Of a stretch of DNA of 64,000 nucleotides, positions 1-10,735 are shown piece by piece (positions within the stretch are counted from its first letter, which is position 1; each line of letters starts with the position of its first letter). The notes below the pieces were generated by a model. That model was not told the DNA's origin. It ran no database searches and worked only from the letters and a program-made list of their open reading frames with translations. The position numbers were made by a program, and so were the translations under genes. Source of the stretch: Zerene cesonia (Eukaryota > Arthropoda > Insecta > Lepidoptera > Pieridae); contig NW_024045132.1 in NCBI RefSeq assembly GCF_012273895.1, positions 434,001 to 498,000 of the forward strand, given 5' to 3'.

Positions 1-157
1 TCTTATTCATCATCTTTAAAATGACGTTAAAGATTAACGTATTGTCATTTTTTATATGACTCGATTGATATTTTGATTTGTATTTAAGGTCAACCAAAAT
101 TAGAATACATTGATACTTAATTTGTCAACAATTGATAGAATACGAAGAAAAATTTAG

Positions 158-266
158 CATCAAATGCCATGTCATGTTGACTGCATTGATGGCATACCCG
201 AAATGCATTACGCAAGATCCAGTTGGAGTTGGACTATATCCAACCAGCTGTGCAAATCGATTTTAG
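158..266 (+). CDS. possible terminal exon of an unrecognised gene
   Basis: I do not recognise the product. After a splice-acceptor-like AG at 156-157 the frame reads 35 residues (phase 2 start) to a TAG at 264-266. The reading is protein-like, ending in a stretch with several cysteines and prolines (a Y-P-K-C segment, then Y-P-T-S-C). The opposite strand and other frames are poorer. A canonical AATAAA lies at 529-534, consistent with a 3' UTR of about 260 bases. Upstream exons would lie left of the window. It would be convergent with the CSPP1-like gene. It could be a chance open frame; splicing is inferred only from the AG and the reading frame. Confidence 0.35.
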
Positions 267-1096
267 CCGCGGAAGAACACAAAGTTGATAATTATAGACC
301 ATTTACAACACATACTGTTTTACAGTTATTCATACTCATGTTGAGATAAAATGCCAACAAAATTGTGTACACGTAGCATGGCTATTCCCGTAATTAAAGT
401 GATTTTTAATTCGAATTAGATTGTCTTTTGTAGATAGAGTGCAATGAACTTCTAGCTGCGTAGATTTATATGTGTGTGTTAATGTTCGTATTATATCGTA
501 TTATACATGATATCACAGCCGAGTGTTAAATAAAAACTGTTTATAAATCTATGTTTACAGAAGTGGGATTGCTGTGAATTAAACATTTATTCAATGATTC
601 TTAGAAGGTAACTCTATACTTTGAAAATTATATAATATTAAGATAATGGTAATATATACAATAAATTTTCATCCTTTTAATACAAACAAATAACATATTT
701 CTCAAAGTAGTAAGCAAAAGACTACTTAGAATTCCTTGTGATATATTTATTACGTATTGCATTCTTAAGATGAATACAGTTTATTCGTTCCGAAAGCCGT
801 TTAGTTAATTGGACACTAATTCAATTCCTTAATAGCGATAGTTTTTAATTAACACCTGCGAGAATATTACATATTATATACATATTCTTACGTGATGCAC
901 TAAAAATCTTACTTTATATTATTACGCCACGCTTTCAATGATGTTTATATAAATAAAAAAATATATTATAAATGAATGTCATTGTAAATATTTATTGCAT
1001 AAACGTAAAATAAATCAATTATCATTATAATCACTATTTGATTAAAAGAACATGGAAGTTCTTCGGTGGAGAGGGCAATTTCAATACTTTTGTTAA
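267..1096. other. intergenic space between two convergent 3' ends
   Basis: AT-rich sequence without a convincing coding frame. It holds an AATAAA at 529-534 on the plus strand, fitting the gene on the left, and a reverse-complement AATAAA (tttatt, 991-996), about 100 bases past the stop of the CSPP1-like gene on the minus strand. Confidence 0.5.
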
Positions 1097-4000
1097 TTAA
1101 ATTTGTATTTTATCAGTGAGAGGCGGTACGTATAGGAGTTGTGCTAAATTACTACGAGCGTATCTGCCTCGTAGCTGAGGTGCCCCATGTCCCGGCCGAC
1201 CCCACAAAGAAGCCCAAGTTGCATGGTGCTGTTTCACACTTTCAGCTGAATTACGACGGCTCTGCTGTAAATAACATTATTTGATAAAGAGTTATTGTTC
1301 AATTATGATGTTATATTGGTTGTTAGAGGTTAACACTACAGCCTAAACTATATATAGCCTAAACTTTCTTTATTAGTAGATCAATCTCGAAATTTATTAT
1401 TTGTATCAACACCTACGTATAAAGTAAAACATTATCTACCTCCTTTTGTTGAGATTTTACCCGCATTTGCTGCTTCAACTGCCTCAAATAGTCTTCCGTC
1501 CTTATTTCTCTCCATCTATAATCAATACTCATCAGTTAATAATAATTTTTCAAGGTGTTTTGTTTTGATTCTTGCTTAACTTTTGTTTATACCCCATTAA
1601 TCTGTTGATAAAAGTGCCTAAAGCTATAGATAATCTTCGTATATAATGCCAAAGGTCAGTATGGGCCATATGTGTTATGTAATAAAAAATACGTCTTCAT
1701 TAAAGGCAATTGATTAGAAAGTGACATCGCGGTAGGCTGATGTAGGTCCAAATAGAGGTTTTGAATACGACGATTGCTTTGTGATTTTAATGCTCAAACT
1801 ATGTCATTCGTATTTTTAATTGTTAAATTCGGAGTTCTCAATTGCCAATTAAAACTGATAAAAACGTAGTTCATTAGCAAAGTAATATATCCCTTTATCT
1901 TTAATGTAATTCAAATTGTACGTTACTCGCTAACCTTTAAATGTTAACCCAAATGTGATTTCTGATTAAATGATATCTGAATTGATTATAGACCAGAAAA
2001 CATAGTAAGAATATAAAAAAACCCGTCGGTTTGAAGATTTAAGGATAGTACATAGGGACAGACAAAGAAAGCGACTTTGTTTTATACTATGTAATGATTC
2101 ACTGTGATATTATGTCTGTAATTTTCCATTTCGATACTGACACTTGATGTTTATTTACACTTAGTAATCTTCATACATATTTCTACATACGTTATGAATT
2201 GGAAATTTAGTTCGGTCGATGAATGTGAATAAAAACTTAATTAATTAGATTTAAAATTTCTGATGAATGTTAAAAAAATGAACAAAAGAAAATAACTTTG
2301 CTGATAACAAAATCAATATAGGTTGGCCTAATTATATTATATTGTGAGAATGTTTTTTGAAAATTGATACGTTACGTACTGGCATGACTCATGTGGAGGT
2401 CGTGTGACGTCACTAGAAGGCAGTGTACGAGCACCAACGCGCCTACGTCTCGCCAAAAGTGGGACAAGCTCTATACCACCAGTCACTCGCAAAATTGTTT
2501 CTTCAGGCGTCAACTTTTTCTCATTTACAGAATCTCCTATTTCTTCAATTCGCTTTTCGACCCTTTCTCCATTCGACAACCTTTTCACAAATTTCTGTTT
2601 CGTAGAGTTTTGTTTCGATTTCCCATTTTTTCCATAACATTGAATTAATTCTCGCTCCCTTTCGAGTTTTCGCTTTTCTTCCGAAGAACAGTTTTTTGGT
2701 TTATTTGAGTGTTTGTTTATCTGTGGTAATTTGTCTCTATGAGATTCACCATTTTCTTTTTCAATCGCAACAAGATTTGAATAATCATCAGCCCTCTTTA
2801 CGTCAGGTAAAGTAAGTGAAGATCTTTTGTATCGTCTTTGGTCTCCTCTTATTTTATTAAATATTTCATTATCCGTCCATCCCTTAAAATAAATTTTGTA
2901 ATTATACCTTAAAACAATTAAATAAAGGAAGTCTAAAGTACGCTTACCATAGACTTAGAGAAATTTAGTCCTATATTTCGAGGATTCCTCCAAATCTTTC
3001 CTCCTGGTCCAGGTTTTCCCCACGGTCCTTCAAGAGCATCCTAAAAAGCGCAGTTATTAATTAATTGACGTCCATTTTGAAATCAATTTATCTTATATGA
3101 ATTTAATTACCAATTTACGCTCGTATTCCAAATCTCGTAGAATTTCCTCTTTAATAGCCTTCTGCCTTTGGTCGACTAAATTATCTATAATTGATATAAC
3201 ATAGAACAAATGAAATATTTGAAATATTGAATGTACATATATTATTATATGAATAGTGATTGCTCCAATTTAAAATTACCTAAGATTTCTTTATATGCCT
3301 GTTGCTGGTGGGGCGTTTGTTTGTAACGAATATCATTATCCACAGATTTCCTCAGATTCTCAGCGTAACAAAGTTGCGGATCTTCGCGGAGACGTAGAGG
3401 CGCTTGGTGATATCTACGTTGCGGTGACGACCAGCGTTGACACGTTTCGTACAGAGAAATTCCCTGTATAATCATTATATAGTTGTCATATAATCGTCCA
3501 GTGTTTCTATTACCCGTTANNNNNNNNNNNNNNNNNNNNNNNNNNNNNNNNNNNNNNNNNNNNNNNNNNNNNNNNNNNNNNNNNNNNNNNNNNNNNNNNN
3601 NNNNNNNNNNNNNNNNNNNNNNNNNNNNNNNNNNNNNNNNNNNNNNNNNNNNNNNNNNNNNNNNNNNNNNNNNNNNNNNNNNNNNNNNNNNNNNNNNNNN
3701 NNNNNNNNNNNNNNNNNNNNNNNNNNNNNNNNNNNNNNNNNNNNNNNNNNNNNNNNNNNNNNNNNNNNNNNNNNNNNNNNNNNNNNNNNNNNNNNNNNNN
3801 NNNNNNNNNNNNNNNNNNNNNNNNNNNNNNNNNNNNNNNNNNNNNNNNNNNNNNNNNNNNNNNNNNNNNNNNNNNNNNNNNNNNNNNNNNNNNNNNNNNN
3901 NNNNNNNNNNNNNNNNNNNNNNNNNNNNNNNNNNNNNNNNNNNNNNNNNNNNNNNNNNNNNNNNNNNNNNNNNNNNNNNNNNNNNNNNNNNNNNNNNNNN

Positions 4001-6625
4001 NNNNNNNNNNNNNNNNNNNNNNNNNNNNNNNNNNNNNNNNNNNNNNNNNNNNNNNNNNNNNNNNNNNNNNNNNNNNNNNNNNNNNNNNNNNNNNNNNNNN
4101 NNNNNNNNNNNNNNNNNNNNNNNNNNNNNNNNNNNNNNNNNNNNNNNNNNNNNNNNNNNNNNNNNNNNNNNNNNNNNNNNNNNNNNNNNNNNNNNNNNNN
4201 NNNNNNNNNNNNNNNNNNNNNNNNNNNNNNNNNNNNNNNNNNNNNNNNNNNNNNNNNNNNNNNNNNNNNNNNNNNNNNNNNNNNNNNNNNNNNNNNNNNN
4301 NNNNNNNNNNNNNNNNNNNNNNNNNNNNNNNNNNNNNNNNNNNNNNNNNNNNNNNNNNNNNNNNNNNNNNNNNNNNNNNNNNNNNNNNNNNNNNNNNNNN
4401 NNNNNNNNNNNNNNNNNNNNNNNNNNNNNNNNNNNNNNNNNNNNNNNNNNNNNNNNNNNNNNNNNNNNNNNNNNNNNNNNNNNNNNNNNNNNNNNNNNNN
4501 NNNNNNNNNNNNNNNNNNNTCATCATAGATGCTGCCCTTTTCCTCATTATCGCGTAAAAATCGTCGGTCTGGCAATTAGCAAACATCTGAGACGCACATT
4601 ACACACGTTAAATAGGTAGAATAACATACACGATCGATAGTACCGAAATTTTAATTCAATTTCTTCCAACCCTTGTAATTATTATCCTGGGGTATTAATG
4701 CAATTGTGGAATCGATCAATTTTATAACATTTTAAAAGTTAATATATTTTAATTAATTTTATTTGCATGTTCAACAATAATCGTTAACGCAACATTACAT
4801 TTAGCGGCATCATGGATTTCGAAATACGAAATCAAGTGTGCCATGTGTCGAAAATTAAATCTGCGACGCAATAAATATAAAACAACAACAAATTACACGC
4901 TTCCACGCCTGAATGCCAGGACCGGGCTATTAGCACACTTTAATCATCCTCGTTACGTCACTCAAGATGTGGCACGACGCAACGTGATTGACCCTTTACC
5001 TTCTACAGATATCGTCTATCTCTTTTATCTGATATATGGTACAATACGTGACTGCCCAAAGCTAAAATGTCGCCTGAGGTGTGTTAAAATCTTTGTTCTG
5101 CTGTGAAAAAATAATCGATTGCCAACGTAACTAGCCAATCGAAACTTTTGTGAGAACGCAATAACAATGACATTAACGAACCTTAAGGTTATGTGTTTAT
5201 TATGGATTAATGTTCATTGATTGCCTAACCTTAAGTTCATCTTCAGGATAGATACCGCGAGCGCGAAGGTCAGAAAAGCGGACTCCTTGAGGGTTTGGGG
5301 CGCCGGCTCCAGCGCGCCCCCAAGGCTCGTATGACGCCAGTTCTTCTCGTGCCTATACTTGAAAGCTTATTTAATTTACAAATACAATATAATTTTTAAC
5401 TCAGTAGTTTGTTATTTGTAAACAGTATCCTTCGATAATAATGGATATATAGCTAGAGAGAGTCATGTAGTTTCATATTCAACACTAGCTTTCCGCATTT
5501 GAATTTCAAAAGAAGAGATAGTATGATATTTTTTAACAACTTTAGATGCGTATATTGTCAACTCTTTAATTTAGCAAAAATCCTGCCTAGAAACCTCTAT
5601 TTCATCATTTTTAAGGATCTATCCAACCACATCTCATTTGGCTACATATTTGCCGGTTACATGTATGGATAGAAATGGTATAGTAAAGTAATGGTCTGAT
5701 TATTGTTTTATTATAGGTCGCTATAGATTATCAACAATATTATTAATAACCAATTTCCGTATAACCCAAGTAAACGTCACTCATATAATGTTTATTATAA
5801 GGTAATAAAATCAATGACTGATTTTGATTGAAATAATATTCAAAACCTGTTTCACATTTTATACAGAAGATCTACTATTTGAATTTTCCACACACACGTA
5901 ACACAACGTTATTTGTATTAAGTGATGTGTAAACTTTCTCTACCGCTTCAAGAAAATACACAATTGGCGGTTATAGGATTTTCTTTGTCGTCGTTTGTAC
6001 TTGCGCAATATGTAATAAAATTTAGAATGCGTACATAACAAGGAACTGTTTACTATAGCATAATTTAATATTAAGATTTTAATATTCCGTGACTGCATGA
6101 ATTTTTCTGTTGATATTGTTATAATTTTTGTATCTCAATAAAGTTACAAATATTTTGCTGTATTATTTTGAAAATATCATCATTTACTTATTTTGAAAAC
6201 ACTTTAATCTAAGGGCATACAATATTGTGTGGAATGGAACTTGTAGATGCAGCAAGATTGGTAGAGAAATAATTTAACAGTTATAAATTAAAAAATAAGG
6301 TAGGACAATAAATTTATTCATGATAGAAAGGAAGTTAAAATCGCTTTATTCACTTCTAAAGCGTTCAGGTCGGCACGCAGAAGATTTAGCTTCCAACATT
6401 TAGAAAATTATTGATCATTAAATACTTTTCGTATTACTGAAATTTGATAATATGCTATGTATGTTGCATTGACATTTTACCTGTCTCTGTTGTTCGTATT
6501 TTTCTCTGATTCTCAGTTCCCGCCGTTCGCGCGCTAATCTCTCGCCCTCGGCACGCGTTTGTTCCGCGCGTTTACGTTGGAACGCTCGCAATCGCGCGGA
6601 TCCTGACGAGGGAGCACTGAGTCTC
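1097..6625 (-). CDS. CSPP1-like coiled-coil protein (partial, interrupted by assembly gap)
   Basis: Minus-strand gene assembled from exons that join in phase: 6481-6625, 5230-5352, 4568 into the gap, then 3280-3463, 3111-3184, 2948-3040, 2376-2882 and 1097-1264 (TAA stop). The 6481-6625 exon is a charged helix rich in R, E, K and Q. The next begins with a W-G-R-A-G-A-G-A-P motif. The 2948-3040 exon has W-G-K-P-G-P-G-G, and the last exon has W-G-R-P-G-H-G-A-P. Charged helix followed by P-W-G-K-x-G-x-G-A-P is what I know from vertebrate CSPP1, a microtubule-binding centrosome, spindle and cilium protein; the assignment rests on that motif. The exons after the gap sum to 1026 bases, a whole number of codons. 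An in-frame TAA just past 2376 would end the protein if the last intron were retained. The start and 5' exons are not identified. Confidence 0.65.
3520..4519. other. assembly gap of 1000 N
   Basis: Exactly 1000 consecutive N, a typical fixed-size placeholder, so the true length is unknown. It removes the 3' part of the CSPP1-like exon that begins at 4568 and possibly further exons before 3463. Long open frames across the gap are artefacts of the N run. Confidence 0.98.
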
Positions 6626-7598
6626 CTTAATAGATAAAATTATTTTGAAATAGCCTTACCGATAATTGGATAGGCTTGTTTAGTCAGGTGCCTATTTTGC
6701 GTGCGTTAATACATCTCAAAGTCATTCAATGCAGTGGCACCTGTCCGTGGAAAGTTTAAAAAGGTCGTATATTCTCATATATTCTCGTTAACATATTTGG
6801 ATTTGGAATGAAGGAGATAAGTTAGTCAAGGCAAAATAGTGGTTTATTTATTTACACCATCAAATATCTTGCATGAAAGGAAGAACTTGAAACAATAACG
6901 TTACTGACATCGTATTAATTATTATCAATAAATATAAAAAATACCACCTTCTTAATCGACGTGACGATACAGCGAACATTTACACAACAATTTAATAGCA
7001 CTGATACACTTAGCAATATTCGTAAGTCATTTCACAAATGTTAAAGGTACTATAAGCAAAATTGAAGCAATGAACAAAAAACGAATGTATTCAGCAGCTA
7101 TTCGTTTACAACTGTGAACTTTTCCTTTAGAAATGGCCTTCCTTCTGAATAAACTGTGTAAGTTGCACGCTTCAGGAAACGTTTCCATTGTAATGTTGTA
7201 TTCATTTTACATATTTCGTACGTCTTTCTAAAGAGAATAAATAAATCATTTTTGCAGTCAGTTTCATATTGACTATTATATTAGATATACAAGAAATACA
7301 CTTTTTGGTGAAAAAACTTCGACTAACAATTTCACTACAAATAGATAACGTCACGTACAAATTCAAAACTATAGGTAGTCACAAATCGTAAAAATGTTAT
7401 CTAACGCTTACAATCATTCGTTAATAAAAACAAGCTTCTATTCGTAACACCTTTACTCACTCTCACTTCTCAAGTGAACTCATATTTGTTGAGACATTTT
7501 TTTCTTGCTATAGATAGATGAATTTTGTATGGTTGCTATTTTATGGTTGATCGAAGTGAAACTTGGTGTGCTCAAGAAAGTACTTCAAACCGGCTCAC

Positions 7599-7707
7599 CG
7601 ACTTCTGTACAAGACTCAGGTACATATGGAATCATCGTCATCTCTGGGCCAGCGCCCGCTCTAACAACTCCTTCCTCTTGATTGCAACCAACGTCGAGCA
7701 GCTCGAA
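7599..7707 (-). CDS. candidate upstream exon of the CSPP1-like gene
   Basis: On the minus strand a 109-base open stretch runs from a CAG acceptor (7708-7710) to a canonical GTGAGC donor (7593-7598). It gives 36 residues plus one base. It joins the 6481-6625 exon in frame only if that exon uses an internal acceptor (TCAG before GATCC). The base composition is more GC-rich than its surroundings. No domain is recognised, so this is weak. Confidence 0.22.
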
Positions 7708-8029
7708 CTGCCGGTGACCTTAAGCTTTCCGATACGTAGATCTTTACGTAGATACGTTGCGTCCATTTGTATTATATATAGAGTCCACTATGGGAAATTT
7801 TCTGAAAAATTCTTCCATTTATTACTAGCCACACAGTTCCAACATCTACCAACTATCTTAAAAATCAGTTTTATTTGCACCACCTGGATGGTTGACGCTC
7901 TACTTGTGTAGTAAATTTCAATTTAGTGTCCTTCAAATTTATTACGTCTTAATATTTACATTTACATTTTTGCTCCACAAATTGTTAAAAGGGCAAAAAT
8001 TTCAGATACATATATATATATATATAAAA

Positions 8030-8185
8030 TTCTTGTGTCACAATGTTCATTCCTATATTCCTTCAATATGATATTTTGTGTTCAGAAGTTCGGGTAGTAT
8101 GTGTAGGTCTGAGAATCGGACACATCTATTTTTCATACCCCTGATGATAAGAGTAAGGCAGAACTGCGTTTATCGGATCAGCTAG
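8030..8185 (+). mobile_element. degenerate Helitron-type repeat (family B)
   Basis: A degenerate copy of the family seen in reverse at 17765-17942. The two share the segments about tgtgtcac, gattctcaga or its equivalent, 'gataagagta(c/a)ggcagaac', and end at CTAG (8182-8185). No coding capacity. The left limit is uncertain, next to a short (TA) run. Confidence 0.5.
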
Positions 8186-8296
8186 TAATAATCCTACTAG
8201 TCCTACTAATACTATACTTATACTAATCCTGTCCTTCCTACTATCCTATCCTACTAATATTACATTACATATTATCCAACTATCGTACTAAACTAA

Positions 8297-8372
8297 TCCT
8301 ACTAATATTATAAATGCGAAAGTTTGATACGGGATATGGACTTACGTGGGTGAAACCGCGGGGCGCAGCTAG
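8297..8372 (+). mobile_element. internally deleted non-autonomous Helitron copy
   Basis: A 76-base copy that keeps both ends of the lepidopteran repeat: TCCTACTAATATTATAAATG on the left and GGGGCGCAGCTAG on the right. The middle is missing. It directly abuts the fuller copy at 8381-8576. The TC start and CTAG end followed by T fit Helitron termini; the family resembles the MINE-type repeats described in Lepidoptera. Confidence 0.7.
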
Positions 8373-8380
8373 TCCTACTA

Positions 8381-8576
8381 TCCTACTAATATTATAAATG
8401 CGAAAGTTTGTAATGATGTGTTTGTTGCTCTTTCACGCAAAAAAACTACTGCACCGATTGCAATGAAATTTGGTACGTAGACGGCTGGACAACTGGAATA
8501 ACATATAGGCAACTTTTTATCCCGATATTCCTACGGGGTACGGACTTACGCGGGTGTAACTGTGGGGCGCAGCTAG
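8381..8576 (+). mobile_element. non-autonomous Helitron (MINE-like) copy
   Basis: A full-length-looking copy of about 196 bases with TCCTACTAATATTATAAATG at the left end and a CGCAGCTAG right end. It is preceded by extra TCCTACTA units (8373-8380) and by CCTACTA-rich sequence back to about 8190, as is typical where such elements insert in or expand their own 5' end. No ORF. Confidence 0.75.
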
Positions 8577-9740
8577 TATAATATAATTATTAAGTACTCA
8601 AAACTAAAAGCTACATGCATAACAATTAGAAACAAATAAGTATTTAATGGAATATATAAATTGCATGACAAATTATGAAAGTAAATAGTAAAATGAAAAC
8701 AGACTTATGGCAAAAAATTCGTATCATGCATTGTATAAGTGGATTGAAGTATAAGCAAATCTCTAAGTAGATATTATTATCAGCGATATCACGATGCGTT
8801 CCGAAGGTTTCTGGTAACGTGAGTACATTCAATTGATGTATAATTTATTAGTATGCATGAAGTATCAAACTCTGATGAGATTTTTTATCGAGTCCCAATA
8901 ATAATGTGAAAAGGAAAGAAATTAGCATGATTGAGAAATGAATAATTTCAATGATAGTCCAGAATTCATATACATTTTAATTAGTAGGTAGTTATATCAG
9001 TTTTTCCATGGCATTCGCATAATTGAGTTTAACTTTTACTTTTATCTGAATTTACATTTCTACAAATGCAGTTAAAACTCAACCCAAACTATAAACTCAT
9101 TACATATCATGGACATGCTTAGGGTAACGATTCATTAAAAAGTTTAAAGTATGATTGGTGTTTTATTCTGCTTCAGTTTATATGCTTGTCTAAAATCCAT
9201 GTCATTTTATACGGTACCATCCGTGCATGTCACTGTTTGATCAATATCCGCAAAGGCCTTTTATGTAGTTGCGATTATGTTATACCAGGCATTCATACAT
9301 AATCCCACTTTTTGGTATTTGATCGCGATTACATTAGTAATTTTAAAAAAGCTTGTATTTGAAACGAACCTTTTTTTGTTTTCTGTTAACATTTGCACGT
9401 CCTCAAATCGAGGATTTTTCGTTGTTGAACTAGCTTCGCGCTTTCCATCGTGGACTTTATGTGAAATTGGCCATTATTTCATTCAGTTTTATAATACGGA
9501 GATAAAATGAATTCGCTTTTTACCACTTTAAGTTGAAGTTGAAGAAATTGTTGTTTTGTATTATGATACTGCAACGATAACAGGTTATAGACATTCGAGT
9601 AAATATTTATTAAAGAAATAACCGCAACACTTTTTTTGAATTAATCACAGCACAGAAGCATTGAGGGCTCACGAGTCATAAACAGAATTCATATTTTATG
9701 AATTCTGTGCTAAAAATCATTTATACTAGTTTATTAGATA

Positions 9741-9949
9741 CTAGCTGCGCCCCGCGGTTTCACCCGCGTAAGTCCGCATTCCGTAGGAATATCGGGATAA
9801 AAAGTTGCCTATATGTTATTCCAGTTATCCAGCTGTCTACGTACCAAATTTCATTGAAAATTGGTTCAGTAGTTTTTACGTGAGAGAGTAACAAACATCC
9901 ATACATCCATACATCCATACAAACTTTCGCATTTATAATATTAATAGGA
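9741..9949 (-). mobile_element. non-autonomous Helitron (MINE-like) copy, reverse
   Basis: The reverse complement of the 8381-8576 family: it begins CTAGCTGCGCCCCGCGG and ends with aatattaatagga. It contains a short tandem array of tccataca units near 9897-9922, so the internal microsatellite has expanded in this copy. Confidence 0.75.
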
Positions 9950-10369
9950 TGTTCAATGCTAAAGAAAAAAATTGTACGACGATAACTTTATTTCGAGTTG
10001 TGTACTGACTCTTCTTTTTTGTTCTTTAATCCATAGCAATATTATAAATGAGACAAACCTCTGAACCAATTTGGATGATATTCATCTAGATTTTCTCATA
10101 ATAGCTCTTTTGTCTCACCAAAAACATTCAAAATCGTCAATGTCAAATAATGTACACCATCAGTTAAGAAAATAAAAATATTTTTTGAATACCATCATTC
10201 CATCTTCCACATGTGCATCAAGAGGTAAGAGTCTATTGTAAAAGCAAATAACATAAATAAAAGTTATAGCCGGAAAAAAGTCATTAAATTTTATAACTGT
10301 TCTTTGTGTGTGTGCTAATCACAAATTGTATGTTGGCATATAAGGATGTTTTCACTTGAAATGTGATAC

Positions 10370-10735
10370 ATGTAGGACGATGGTTTTACATGTGGTAGTT
10401 GAGCACGTTTCGGCACGAATTGTGCCAGCTCGCACCGGGGAAGTAAAACACCCCCAGAGAAAACCGTCGTGAAATAGCATACGTGCAAGCAGTGTTTCCT
10501 TCGATGAGTGGGGGAGTCAGAGGCCTTACCCATTCCAGTCCTTTCCTTTATTACTCTCTTCGATCCTTTCTTTATCCCTTTCCAATTTGAAGTCGGCAAT
10601 TTGTATGTAATTTGTAGAGGAGTAAGATCTGCAATTGACCTTACTCCTGTCCAAATTTTAATAGTCGGTGGTAGCGCTTACCATCAAGCGACCCATCAGC
10701 TCCATTGCGGACGATAACATAAAAAAAACTAAAAA
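10370..10735 (+). repeat. SINE/LINE-tail repeat copy 1
   Basis: Full-looking copy of an interspersed family found again at about 27293-27505, 54600-54755, 59886-60145 and reversed at 56700-56895. Shared landmarks are 'ttcggcac', 'ccagctcgcaccggggaag', 'gtgaaatag', 'gtgggggag', 'cgcttaccatcaagcg' and a terminal A run. It is non-coding; ORFs inside it are fortuitous. Whether it is a SINE or the 3' end of a LINE cannot be decided here. Confidence 0.7.

Noticed and set aside
1141..1286. Plus-strand frame reading a protein-like string at 1141-1286
   Set aside because: The minus strand of the same stretch carries the W-G-R-P-G-H-G-A-P motif and a correct acceptor in phase with upstream exons, so the plus frame is a shadow.
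3483..4619. Long open frames across 3483-4619 on both strands
   Set aside because: They are produced by the 1000-N gap, not by sequence.
7525..7911. 128-codon plus-strand ORF
   Set aside because: No recognisable domain, poor codon-like structure, and the opposite strand has a better splice-bounded exon candidate in part of it.
9897..9922. Tandem tccataca units resembling a small repeat array
   Set aside because: Internal microsatellite of the Helitron copy; no CRISPR-like spacer structure.
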